This document shows positions 50,509-61,321 of a DNA stretch of 64,000 nucleotides, one piece after another. The notes beneath the pieces are model-generated. The model was not told the DNA's origin. It was given only the letters and a program-made list of their open reading frames with translations, and did no database searches. Within the stretch, counting starts at the first letter, position 1. Each line of letters opens with the position of its first letter. Made by a program: the position numbers and the translations under genes. The stretch spans positions 6,426,001-6,490,000 of the forward strand of contig OX465281.1 in NCBI GenBank assembly GCA_949987705.1. Reading direction: 5' to 3'. The stretch comes from Thereva unica. Lineage: Eukaryota > Arthropoda > Insecta > Diptera > Therevidae.

Positions 50509-51171
50509 GGTTGGCTTAGCGATGAGGCATAAATCATCCCCCCACCACCCATCCGCAAAAGAGAAAAAACGGAATTTTAAAGAAAATGAAGAAAAAATAA
50601 AAATGCATATTAAAAATAAAAAAAATAATAATTTGATGGAAAAAAAGGACTAAAAACTGCTTTACAATTTAAGTTTTTACCGAAGGGCAATTTTTTGTGT
50701 AACGAAATAGTTTTTATGATAAAAAGTGTAAAACTCTGAAGAAACAAAACTAAAAACAAAAATTTTATTTTTTTAAATCTACCAAATAAAAGAAATTCAA
50801 GGATTTTTTTCTAGTTCAGTTTTTTGTTATTTGTGCTAATTGAAAACAAACAAAAAAATAAAAATAAAACAACAAAAAATGGGAATAAAAACAATTTATA
50901 TTATTTACGTAATATCATTTTATATAATATAATTAAATAAAACAAAAAGGCTTTTTCTTGTATTTGTATATAAATATATATTTTTTTTATAATATATGTA
51001 TGTATTAAATTTTTATAACAAAAACGGTTTCATTTCGATTTATACTATTACTACACAAACATTTTTACTACATAATTAAATAACAAACAAGAAAATAAAA
51101 TAATTAATATTTTTTTTATAAATTTATATTTTATAAATTAATTTTTTTGTTTTTTCCAAAAAGTATAAATT
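50509..51171 (+). other. probable krz 3' UTR, very AT-rich
   Basis: Follows the krz stop codon directly and contains no credible ORF. It is dominated by A and T runs. The clearest polyadenylation signal is AATAAA at 50785-50790; several other AATAAA-like hexamers follow between 50860 and 51000. The true cleavage site cannot be told from sequence. It is bounded on the right by MITE-like sequence at 51172. Confidence 0.55.
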
Positions 51172-51285
51172 AGGGGCCATTCGTAAATTATGTCACACGT
51201 TAAGAGGGAGGGAGGGGGTCGACGAAGTGTGACATTGTGTGACAAGGGGTGGGAGGGGTACTAAATTTCGTTATGTCACATTTAA
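51172..51285. repeat. PIF/Harbinger-like element end (left)
   Basis: AGGGGCCATTCGTAAATTAT then GTCACACGTT, followed by GTGTGACAAGGGGTGGGAGGGG. The inverted relative ends at 55500. TTA precedes GGGGCC here and follows GGTCCC at 55501, compatible with a 3-bp TWA target duplication. Confidence 0.6.
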
Positions 51286-51302
51286 AAATCTAATATATCT
51301 AA

Positions 51303-51520
51303 GGCTGTGTGCGAAACCGGGTAATTCCTTGCTAATTCTAGTACGTTTTCATTTAGTAAATTTTCGAGCTTGCTAATTCTTCTTCTTCTCTTGCTTAATA
51401 TTTGAAATATTTGTGCAGGAGTTGCTACTGGTGTGGTTTCGCACAGTACTGGAATTAGACTGGGAAGCTTCCAAAAAATCTGGAAGTTTAGCAAGGAATT
51501 AGCCAGTTTCGCACACAGCC
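51303..51520. mobile_element. PIF/Harbinger-like MITE, 218 bp
   Basis: The left end GGCTGTGTGCGAAACCGGGT and the right end CAGTTTCGCACACAGCC are inverted copies, with matching AATTCCTTGCTAA and TTAGCAAGGAATTAG just inside. It is flanked by TAA on both sides (51300-51302 and 51521-51523), as expected for PIF/Harbinger. A 70-codon ORF inside is chance. Confidence 0.75.
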
Positions 51521-51523
51521 TAA

Positions 51524-52288
51524 GTACAGTACATACTTTGCTTTACGTGAGGGAAACGTTCCGCAAAACTCGCGTTAATTGAAATTCACGTATATAGGAA
51601 GTTGCGTTTAAGCACAGCCAAAAGTCAGTACAAAATGCAAATTCGCAGTAGGGAATTGAAGCCTTCCAGATTCAATTCTGTACACTTTCCTTCGAATGCG
51701 GCTGCTTTCGGTATCGTCAAATGACCGTCAATCAACTGCGTCGGCTGCAAAATTGACTGATACAGTTTGCAAAACTGATTAGTTTTACAAAAGCAAGCGC
51801 TGCAAATTGACGATTCCGAACACCTGACTACAATACCGAACGAATGAGTTGCGTCTACTGCCCTGCAAATGACGTTACCGAACGCAGCCTGCATAATGTC
51901 TACTTTCTAGATCGAATCATCCCTTCTTTTAACATTGCAATGTCCTAGGGTCGAAGGCATAACGGCCACCTTTTTACAATTCATTCCAATATGAATTCAT
52001 AAAAGCCACCTTTTGCTTTTTACCATGCCTTCCAAAAACTGGTTTTCATAAGAAGAGGGTGGGAGAGAGGCGACCGAAGGCAGATCATTATTACATCATC
52101 CTATTTTACGAGCGGCTTTAGCATTTTTCCTCCATAATGAACAAAGGGAAAAGTGTGCATGTTCCTTATGCATGACACTTTGCAATACCATTCCTTCCAA
52201 TAGCCATCGATTCACATTGCCCCCAATATCTACAAAGATATACTGCATTCCGATTTCATGAATTCGTAAATTCCCTGTTGGGTCCATA
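51524..52288. other. unassigned intergenic sequence
   Basis: GC-balanced stretch 51600-51900 with repeated CGTCAA and TTACCGAACG-like words, possibly a further MITE. No gene recognised. Confidence 0.3.
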
Positions 52289-52296
52289 CTCTATGC

Positions 52297-52572
52297 CAGG
52301 GATTTTCAACCTTTTTGAACCCACGTACCCCTTTTTGTGTATCATTAACTATGGGTACCCCAAGTTTGCCGATAGCCCAGCGCTGCTCTCCCTGTCTGTG
52401 ATTCAGTGTTCCATATTTGGACAATAGTGTTCCAAACTACTGCAGCCACAAATGCAGTAGTAACAATCGTCGTGTTTGCTGGCTGCAAAATTTAATTCAT
52501 TATTTTAGGGTACCCCCTACATATTTTCGCGTACCCTCAAGGGGTACTCATACCACCAGTTGAGAAACACTG
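52297..52572. mobile_element. hAT-type MITE, 276 bp, with 8-bp target duplication
   Basis: The left end is CAGGGATTTTCAACCTTTTT and the inverted right end is CAGTGTTTCTCAACTGGTGG, a classic hAT terminus. It is flanked by CTCTATGC (52289-52296) and CTCTACGC (52573-52580), 7 of 8 identical. GTACCCC words recur near both ends. No ORF. Confidence 0.85.
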
Positions 52573-52579
52573 CTCTACG

Positions 52580-52950
52580 CAGTTGAAATATATTTTTGGT
52601 TGGCTTGAAAACACATTTTTCTAGACAAGTCGTTCTTATTTAATTATATGTACATTGGTTATACAGGTTTTTATGCGCCCGATGTTTTTGTTTTTAGTCT
52701 GTTAAAAGTCCCAGAATATTACTTAATCCGTTGATGTAGCGACACAAACTGCCCCTTGGCATACGACATGAGAAAACAGAACGCCTACTATTGCCCGTTT
52801 GCTTACCATAAGTTAGAATCTCTATTTTCTAGTTTTTGGTACAGCTTATGATTTCAAACAAAACCATTTATCTTAAAAGATGTTTTACATAAAAATAAAA
52901 ATCTAGTCTTCCTCCTCCTTTCCTCATCCTTTTCAACTTTTTCATTGCAT
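52580..52950. other. unassigned intergenic sequence
   Basis: Nothing recognised. Confidence 0.4.
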
Positions 52951-52954
52951 CTTT

Positions 52955-53310
52955 ATTGCACGGTTAATTTCTGACAATCAAGCTCCTCAATACATAGCCC
53001 TTCCAAAGCCCTTACGCGACTCATTGCTATGCATACGCTTGACCTTCCTCAAACAGTTTGGAGCCCAAATACACTACAGCATGGTCAAAAGTACTACCCT
53101 GCATTTTATGGATAGTGGAGAGCCATGACAAAATTATTGGCAACACTGTTCTATCGGTCGTTCCATAATTAAACTTTGCTGGAAATTGTATTTCTTTAGG
53201 ATGGGTTAAGGTGCATGCCGTCCCTTTCAAAATCAATTTGAACAATTGATATGTCTGTTTCATACATTTGCGTTCGACGAAACTGAGGCCATACAATCTC
53301 TGTGATGTAG
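52955..53310 (-). pseudogene. Helitron/PIF1-type helicase C-terminal scrap
   Basis: The minus strand reads ILKGTACTLTHPKEIQFPAK, then LPIILSWLSTIHKMQGSTFD then HAVVYLGSKLFEEGQAYA. After a frameshift it reads MSRVRALEGLCIEELD. The xTIHKxQGxTxD block and the EEGQAYVAxSRV block are the last helicase motifs of PIF1-like proteins, which rolling-circle Helitron transposons carry. The rest of the helicase is absent. It ends at the junction with the LINE at 53324. Confidence 0.75.
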
Positions 53311-53323
53311 CCGATAGCGCCGT

Positions 53324-54130
53324 TCACCAACGCTTTCGAGACGTCAACGTTCTTCTTCTTTCTTCTTTACCTTCCTTTAATCCATAGGGCGGGACATAGG
53401 GCAGAAACAGTTGCCCTCCAGCGACTCTGTTTTGCGCGACAGCTCTCAGCTCCGACCAGGATCTCCCAGTTGTTGCGGCTTCTGCTAGTAGGGTTCTCCT
53501 CCACGTTGTTCTAGGTCTTCCGACTCGACGGGATCCTTGCGGATTCCAGTCAAGGGCCTGTTTGGCTAGATTTTCGTTTTCGCGTCGCAAGGTGTGGCTA
53601 ACCCAATTCCATTTCCTTCGCCTGATTTGGTCGTCTATCCTTTCTCGGTCGGCACGGCGCCATAATTCTTCGTTTGAAATTCTATCTTGCCAGAAGATTT
53701 TTAGGATACGGCGCAGGCATCTGTTAATGAAGACTTGTAGGCGCCCTGTGATAAATTGGGTGACTTTCCATGTTTTGCAACCGTACAAAAGTACTGCGTT
53801 AACTTTGGAGTTGAACAGCCGTAGTTTGGTGTTAGTTGAGATCTCTGCCGTGCAAAGGACAAAAGACCTAAATGCAAAAAGCTCGATTCGAGTAAAACGC
53901 GTTTCAAGTTGTTTTTTTGTTACTTTCTGTAAAATAAGAAAATGAAAATGAAGTTTATTCCAATTATCTAAACTTAGATAATTTGAATAAACTTCATTTG
54001 CATTTTCTTATTTTACGGAAAGTAACAAAAAAACAACTTGAAACGCGTTTTACTCGAATCGAGCTTTTTGCATTTAGGTCTTTTGTCCTTTGCACGGCAG
54101 ATCTGTGTTGATCTCCATATGCGGACGTCA
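53324..54130 (-). mobile_element. LINE 3' end (RTE-like), interrupted by a foldback MITE
   Basis: The minus strand reads LLYGCKTWKVTQFITGRLQV, FINRCLRRILKIFWQDRISN, EELWRRADRERIDDQIRRRK, WNWVSHTLRRENENLAKQAL and DWNPQGSRRVGRPRTTWRRT. This is a very common LINE C-terminus, 154 codons open. Upstream codons TNTKLRLF are cut by the insertion at 53845-54100; the LINE resumes at 54101-54130. Triplet GAAGAA tail at about 53350. Confidence 0.8.
53841..54104. mobile_element. foldback MITE with near-perfect 125-bp arms
   Basis: From CTGCCGTGCAAAGGACAAAA at 53845 to its complement ending TTTGTCCTTTGCACGGCAG at 54100. The arms match almost base for base (CTCGATTCGAGTAAAACGCG, AAGTTGTTTTTTTGTTACTT), meeting at about 53973. 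ATCT lies on both sides (53841-53844 and 54101-54104) and may be a 4-bp target duplication. Confidence 0.85.
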
Positions 54131-54800
54131 ACGTTAGGACGTAATGTAACTTTAGTTCAATCTTTCGCCATCACCAGATACCAGAGCTTGAATTGATTTG
54201 GTTACTAGCATCGCAAATATTTCCCTTTGACCAGCATTCATAGCTCGTTGAGTCAATTGGTACTGGTTTTTGTTCATGGACAAGTGTGGTACTTCTTCTT
54301 CTTTTTCTAACTCAATAGGTTCAACTTGTTCTCATATGTGGAATGCGTATTAGTTAAAAAAAATTTACCACAGATTCGTCATTTTTGACCTTAACTTGCC
54401 GATGCCGACTTTCAATGGATTCAGAACGCATTTGCAAAATCCATCCGCCATTTTACATTGTCAAATTTTGACCACAGAATCGTCATTTGTGAGCCTGAAA
54501 ACCTCACGATGCCGATTTTCAATGGAATCGGAACCCAATTGCAAAAATTGTCCGCCATCTTGATTTTTTACAAAACTGTCAGATTGCATTGGCACGGGAA
54601 ATCAATGTGTGTGCAAAGTTTCATAAGAATCGGTTAAGTAGAAGTAGTTGTAAAAGCTGTGTCGCTAAATTTGAACCAAAGAAACAAACAAACAAAGTTC
54701 CAAGCTAAATAAAACATCATTGAAAAACAATTTTAATGAAAATGAATTTAATTTCGGAACTGCGGTTTTAATTTAATAATTTCTAGATGTAAAATTGCAA
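54130..54800. repeat. unassigned, with a degenerate roughly 120-bp tandem duplication
   Basis: GATTCGTCATTTTTGACC, CGATGCCGACTTTCAATGG and TTGCAAAATCCATCCGCCAT (54374-54450) recur as GAATCGTCATTTGTGAGCC, CGATGCCGATTTTCAATGG and TTGCAAAAATTGTCCGCCAT (54480-54560). It then shows a CAAAGTTTCATAAGAATCGG motif and (AAAC)n, which resemble the 3' tail of a SINE or RTE-type element. Confidence 0.5.
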
Positions 54801-54805
54801 AATAT

Positions 54806-55387
54806 AGGCCCCTGTGCTGAAAGTCGTATTTGCTGTCATAAGAAGTGAAGCTAATACAGCGGTGTGCTGATAGTCGATTCTTGTCGTGTATAATCTGCTG
54901 GCATAAACGACAGCTTATTTGGTGTGCTGACAGTCGTTTTTATTGTTTGTTGTCACTTTTGGTCGGGCTGTTTGCGTTAGTGACCAAGTAGGAAAATTTG
55001 AAAGAAAATACGTACATATTTTGGAGTGTTGCTAAAGGGCAGAGATAACATAAATTGTTAATTCTTCGCGTTTGCTATCTTCATTTTTCAAACTACTAAA
55101 CCATAACTCAGTAGAATTTAACATCTCTAATCTCAAATTTTCGCGAAACACAAACTCAAAAATGTTTATTCTTCAAACTAAAAATGTTTATTCCTCACGA
55201 AACACCAAAACTTAGTACATACAGCCTCTGACCCCTGTGCTGGCAGTCGTAATTTTACTGAAACGACAATTTCTCCAACTCAAACGACTTGTCACGCCAT
55301 CCGCCTCTCCGCCCACCAACTAAAAAACGAGACGACAACGACATATTCATGCGACTGTCATATGACTCGACTGCCAGCACAGGGGCC
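54806..55387. repeat. further GGCCCCTGTGCTGAA-family MITE copies
   Basis: Starts AGGCCCCTGTGCTGAAAGTC at 54806, with degraded repeats GTGTGCTGATAGTCG and GTGTGCTGACAGTCG to about 54945. A cleaner copy spans 55230-55387, from ACCCCTGTGCTGGCAGTCGT to GACTGCCAGCACAGGGGCC. Confidence 0.65.
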
Positions 55388-55404
55388 TATGTAACGTACC
55401 ACTA

Positions 55405-55503
55405 GGAGGGAGGGTCACACAAATGTGACCAGCTGTGACAAGGACGGGGGAGGGGTCAAAAAATCACGAAATTCGTGTGACGTAATTTATGGATGGTCCC
55501 TTA
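55405..55503. repeat. PIF/Harbinger-like element end (right)
   Basis: GTGTGACGTAATTTATGGAT then GGTCCCTTA, the inverted relative of 51172. GGAGGGTCACACAAATGTGACC lies further in. It may be the far end of one nested 4.3-kb element or an independent truncated copy. Confidence 0.6.
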
Positions 55504-56475
55504 ACAACATCTGTGTAAATTATAATTATTTTGTTTATTTTATTTTTTTTAAATTAAATGTGTTAATTAAATATTAATAAATATAAAAATATACATTCGC
55601 GCAAAATGATTTATGAAATCGAATTTTTTTTTAAGATAAATTCTGTTTTTTTTTAGTTAAAGTTCCGATTATTTACGTAAATAAAATTATATATTATGTT
55701 TAAATAAAAAAACACAAAACAAAAATATATAAGAATTCTATTCTATATTTAATTTAGTAAAATATTAGTATGTTTAATCAAGGGAGGAAAGAAGTTTAGT
55801 TCTTTATTTATATATTTGGATGAATTTTTGTAATATTAGTTGTTGGCTTATTGGTAAATTACGCAATAAAATTAGACAAAAAAAAATCTAAAAATAAAAT
55901 AAAAATAAAAAAAACACTTTTTGGTAGATCTGTCCATTTAAACAAAAAAATACTTTTTAGGTATTAGAAAAAAAAAGCAAAAAAATAAAATAATAATAAT
56001 AATAGAAGATTTATTGAGGAAAATATTATTATTAGGTTTTCAATAAAAATGATGGAGAAATAAAAAAAAGATTAAATAAAAACAAAATAAATAATTTAAT
56101 TTTTTTTAATATACATTTATATATTATTTCAATCCAGAAGAAGGTGTGGAATATATAGTGATAGCAGTGATTGTTGGCAATATGCTTATGCAAAAAAAAA
56201 AAAAAAAAAATAAAATTAAAATCGCAATGTCCTTGAATTATTAGTTTATTTTATATGTTTTGGTAACGATATGGTAGAAGGTGATGTGGATCAAGTTTAT
56301 TTTACTAATAGTGAAACCTGACAATGTATTTTTTTAATAATTAGTAAATGAACGATGTTTATTCGCTAATTTGACAATAGATCCAACCAGTTTTCAAGAG
56401 AAATTGTTTTATATAAAACACTAAAAATGTAATAACAAACAATTTTACATCATTTTGCATTTGTTTTGTTCTGTA
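55504..56475. other. extremely AT-rich intergenic DNA
   Basis: Long A and T homopolymers, including a 19-A run at 56192-56210. No coding signal. Confidence 0.5.
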
Positions 56476-56945
56476 GATAGGGATATGGAATCGGCATTCG
56501 AATTTTTACTCACTTGGCTTTCGATTCTACTCATATCAGTACTCGATACTTTGGACAGAGTACTTTTACTCATATGATTACTTATAGGGTAGAATCGAGT
56601 ACCCAGTACAATTTTTGCCTTCAAGTCAAAATTCGAGCTTCAGTTTAAGTTTTACGCTTTACACAAACATATCCATATTTTGCTTAAGTAGAGTTTAGGG
56701 CCGTTTACATCCCAAACGAAAAGCGGAAACGCAAATTCAACTCTTTTATTGCATAGAAGTTCGTATTCTGCTCACTCTAATCATCAACGTGGATTCCACG
56801 TGCACGCAACAGAGAGAAAAGCTTACAACCATCGTAACTCTCAAAGAATTGAGCACTTTTAATCAGGTAAAAAGTAGTTATTGAGTAATATTCTTTTCAT
56901 AAGTATTTACTCGAATATTTGCCACCGATTCCGATTCCCTACCTA
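56476..56945. mobile_element. TIR element with AGGGA(A)TCGGAATCGG ends, about 470 bp
   Basis: The left end ATAGGGATATGGAATCGGCA is mirrored by CACCGATTCCGATTCCCTAC at the right. TTACTCATATGATTACTTAT and GTATTTACTCGAATATT are subterminal on both sides. No ORF; superfamily uncertain. Confidence 0.6.
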
Positions 56946-57985
56946 TAGTACTCGATGTATATCTTACAGCAATACAATAAGACATTGAATGGGAAAATCA
57001 CTTCCTTGATAACTTCTCTAAAATGTAGAATTACTTTGATGGTGCAGCGCAAGTCTCTTACCTCATTCATAAGTCCATGAAAAAAACTCAAGCGGAAAAA
57101 AAATTTGTCTTTAAACAACATATTACACCTCATTCGTATTAAGCAACCAGTACTTTCGTTGTTCTTTTTAATCTTTGAATGAAGTATCAGATCCTACAAC
57201 CCTTATACCTCAAAATTGTGGGCCAGACCACTTGAATAAAATCAACAGCCTGTATACTGGTTTGTCACTCAGATTTGAGTGTTCGAATCAGGTCAGGTTA
57301 AACAACGAGACCTCCTCATTGATATCATAAGATAGTTATAAAGAATATTAAAGGCAGATTCGTCCATCTCGAGCCAGAATTTGCGGCCAAGCTAAATCAA
57401 GATAAGCATTCTCTCTTCCTAACTTCCATTATGTTAATTTAGGGCGCAGTGAAGGATAATTGGCCCAACCATTGTTCTGACATTCTTTCTACTGTGTCCC
57501 TGAGATCCTTTTAACGATTCTTTGGTTGGTTTGGGAGATGACACAGGAAGAAACCACTTTGAAACCAAATTGAAAAGCACATCCAGCGCTGCACAAGACT
57601 TTCTTTCCATCGTCAATATAATCTGTGAGCTTATGTGAACGAAGTAAGTTTTTTGTTACTCCTAGAAGAGCAAGATATCAGCCCTAGTCTGATTCAAACA
57701 GTCGAACGAATGTCAAATCCAAAAAGTAATGGTCCGATTCTCGATTGTAGTGAAGCGAGATGGTCGAATGGTTGTGCTGTATTTATTTTATTTAAACATA
57801 AACAACTTTCGTAAAACAACAATGCCATTCAATTTCCTTCGAAAAATTCATTAAAACGACAGAAAACTTTCAGGCGGGATTTTTGTTCGATTCGACTGCG
57901 TTACGGACTACCAATCACAATTTACAATGGACTTTCTAGGGGTCATGAATTATTAGTTTCCCGACCTAAAACATATCCTATTTAA
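56946..57985. other. unassigned intergenic sequence
   Basis: No gene recognised. A minus ORF at 57434-57616 has no family resemblance. Confidence 0.35.
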
Positions 57986-57989
57986 TTTT

Positions 57990-58560
57990 CCTAAATGATG
58001 CGCGTAAGGCTGCATGCAGTGCGATTGGTGACCTAATTAAAGATTGGAGCACTCTTTTGATGTCACAAACTCGTCTACATAAAATTTCGTGGTTGTTTAA
58101 CAGACTGTGATGGATGTCTTTCAGTCTTCCAGAACGTAACTGCCTAATGTGCTCTATCTGACTTTGCCTAGAGCCGGGTATTTCAACAGGAAGTGAACGA
58201 TTGGTGCCTCTAGTTAGTCTCCCTGTATATAAGGAAACAGACGTTGTACGATATAGCCAGCTTGGCAGCGTTGTCCCCTATAAGCCAAAGTTCTAAAAAT
58301 GGTTTGTTCTTGCCGTTTCCAGGGGGTCTCTTGAAAGTCGGTGAGGGAATGACCGACCTAGTATACTAGAAATGCGGCATCCGGATCCATAAGCATCTAG
58401 TTCAACTTTGAAATCGGGATTTCGGCTGCCTGTGTACCATGATATATATTCAGAAGCTGTCGACTAACATCTCGTCACTTCCATTTTTCGCGGTTATCGA
58501 TATCGACTACAAAGTCCTAGTGGTGGGGTGTGTCGAAGCATAAGGCTATCGATTAAATTT
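57990..58560 (-). mobile_element. possible RNase H-type LINE scrap
   Basis: Minus frames include QAGYIVQRLFPYIQGD and, in the same frame, APIVHFLLKYPALGKVR then STLGSYVLED. These resemble the Cys/His tail of RNase H-bearing LINEs with the cysteines lost. Weak. Confidence 0.3.
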
Positions 58561-58599
58561 TCACTTAGGATGCTTAGATGAACCACTAAGCTTTGCGGG

Positions 58600-60237
58600 T
58601 TAAATATCTAAGTTCTTTGGCAAAGGTAGCCTTCATCGTTTCTGCTACGAATCATTCCTTCACAATTCTGGTGTCACTTTCCACAGAAATTTCTCTCTGC
58701 TCATTCACTGCCTTTGCTGGAAAATAACTGCCTATAGTAAAAACTAGCTCTCATCCAATAATCGAAGTCAAGACTCGACGAAAAAACAAATGTTTGTAAA
58801 ATAAACAAAAAATGGCCAAGAAATCGTATGTGTATTATTAACAGTATAAAGAATTTAAATACTCTTAGTCTAAAATGTTTACTGTAATAAATAAAACTTC
58901 TTGGAGTAAAAACTGTGACAAAAATGGCTGACGTTGATAATATCCAAATTTTACTGATATTCAAAACTATGTACGTAACAGCCTTCAATTTAAATAAACT
59001 TGGTCCACTTCAGCCTAATTTATATAATTATAATTATGTTAGCTTACTTTCACGTTTTAACAAATTTATAACATTAATAAAATTATTTCATTCCTTGCGT
59101 TTTTCGCCTAGAAAAAATAAAAAAAAAATAATTTTTGCTGAAAAAAAATAAATAAAAAACCATTAAAAAATAAAATTAGTAATAAAAACCCATTATAACA
59201 TAAAATAATACAAAAAACACACTTATGGATGTAAAATTTTGAATAAAGATAAAAAAATGGGCAAAAAACATTTATATTTTATTTACAAAAGAAAAAAACA
59301 AACAATGAAGAAAGTTTTAAAAAAATATATGAAAAATAAGAAAATGCAGAATTTATGATTAGAGTAACAAAACAAAATAACATAATTAAAATTGTAAAAC
59401 AAAAACCCAAAATCATTCACTCAACTCTCACATATTCACCTACACACACACTCACTATCGACACATAACACAAAACTTAAATTTAGTAGTTAAATAAAAA
59501 GTAAGCAACGCATAAATTAAATAAACACACATATACAACAAGAAAAAAAATTAATAATTGAATAAATAAAAAAAAAAAAACATATATATATAAATAAATA
59601 AATATATAAAAAAAAATAATTTTCTAGGTAAATAAAATAAAAATAAAAATTTTTTAATTTATAATTTTCTATAAAACAAAAAGGAAAAAAATATGTATTT
59701 AGGAAGTAAAGAAATATAAAAAATAAACAGAAAAAGAAAATATGAAAATAAATTCTTTGTGGAAGATATTTCAAATAAATGCAGAAAAACAAAAAAATAT
59801 AAAACAAAAAAAAAACGTAAATATATAAATGTTACCAGAATTTATATGTAAATAAAAAAAAATATTTAAAAAAGAACATCAAGAGAAATAAATTCAGTTT
59901 ATATTGCTGTATGGAATTGAGTTTTAGATTTTGTGTCACTTAATATAGGAAGCTATCTGGTTTTCTACTTTTTTACACTAATTTAGGAAAAGAAGCACTT
60001 TTGGATAATCATTACCAATGGGGAAATAAATACTATGTAAGAAGTCGCCATCGATCCGAGTCCGGATTTTAAAAGTCACCAAAAATGCCGCCTCGTAAAC
60101 ATCTTGAATCTAATAAATAGCTTGAAGAATAACAAAGCCACAAATCGACGGAATAGCCGCGGAACTCGTTAAAATCATAGTTGTAGTAGAATAATTTCAT
60201 GAACTGACCACCAAAATATAGATGGAGGAATACTTAC
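58600..60237. other. AT-rich intergenic DNA, low complexity 59100-59900
   Basis: Nothing coding. The minus ORF at 59517-59807 is almost only F, Y, I and L, because it reads through A/T simple sequence. Confidence 0.5.
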
Positions 60238-61157
60238 CGAAAGACTAAGCCATAATTAGCCTTATCTATAAGAAAGGGGATAAACTACGCTGTGAGAACT
60301 ATAGAGGGATCTCATTACTTTCTATAGGATATAAAATCTTCACCACCTCCATAAAAATCATGCTGGAATCTATCTCAGAAAGTTTACTAGGCGAATACCA
60401 AGATGGCTTCCGCAGTGGAAGGTCAACCATCAACCAACTCTTCAAGCTAAAACAACTCCTAGAAAAATGCTGGGAGAGGAATGTTAACGTATACCAGATC
60501 CTTGTAGATTTCAAGCAGGCATACGACTCCATCTAGAGTAAGAAACTACTAGATCCTACTCGAATTAAGTATACCAGGTAAACTAGTTCTTCTGATTCAA
60601 TTAACTCACCTCGACCAAATGCCCGAGTAAGAGTTGAAAACACTCTTACAGATGCCTTTCAAGTTAATCTAGGGCTCAATCAGGGCGATGGACTAGCGCC
60701 TATGCTATTCAACCTAGCCTTGGAAGCAGCCATCAGAAAGCCGACAATTCGGCGAAACTACACCCTATAAACAAATCCATGCCGATGCCGGGTATGCCGC
60801 TGACATCAACATAGGTCAGGTCAGTCAGAGCAGTTTAGGAATGCTACTCAGAGATTAAAGCAGCAAATAAAAAAATAGTCTTGAGAATCAATGAATATAA
60901 AACCCAAGGTCATGGTGCAGACACGAGTAAGTAGAGCAATGATAAGTAGCAACCTAACGATAGATTAACATAAGTTAGAAGTAGTGGACCATTTCGCATA
61001 TCTAGGCTAAACCGTGACGAATAAAAACGAAGAGGTGGAGGAAATCAGTAGGAGAATTCTACTCTGAAATAAAATCTTTTTCGCACACCGTCAATTGCTG
61101 AAATCTCTAGCAATTCATCGAAAGACGAAGTTTACACTATGTAACACACTAATTCAC
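60238..61157 (+). mobile_element. RTE-like LINE RT remnant
   Basis: Plus-strand frames read ISLIYKKGDKLRCENYRGIS, LLSIGYKIFTTSIKIMLESI, GEYQDGFRSGRSTINQLFKL, VNVYQILVDFKQAYDSI (motif A, D and F kept) and, after shifts, NTLTDAFQVNLGLNQGDGLA then PMLFNLALEAAIRK (motif B), AADIN-like debris of the YADD block and YLG-TVTNKNEEVEEI. The tail stops at KTKFTLCNTLIH, where the next LINE begins. Dead. Confidence 0.75.
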
Positions 61158-61321
61158 TAGACACGACCGGACCGACGAACGGCGCAAGTAAGTACCCTTG
61201 CTCCCTACCCTCTCTCCCATCTCGGTCCTGCAGGTGCCGCGGCTAAAATCTGTCGGTCGATGAAATTTGCCCCGTCTCAAAAGGCATAACACTTTGACGA
61301 GGACAAATTTTATAGACTCTG

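Noticed and set aside
50459..50653. ORF overlapping krz exon G
   Set aside because: Out of frame with the clear arrestin C-terminus, then reads A-rich 3' UTR.
59517..59807. Minus ORF rich in F, Y and I as a membrane protein
   Set aside because: Reads through A/T simple sequence.
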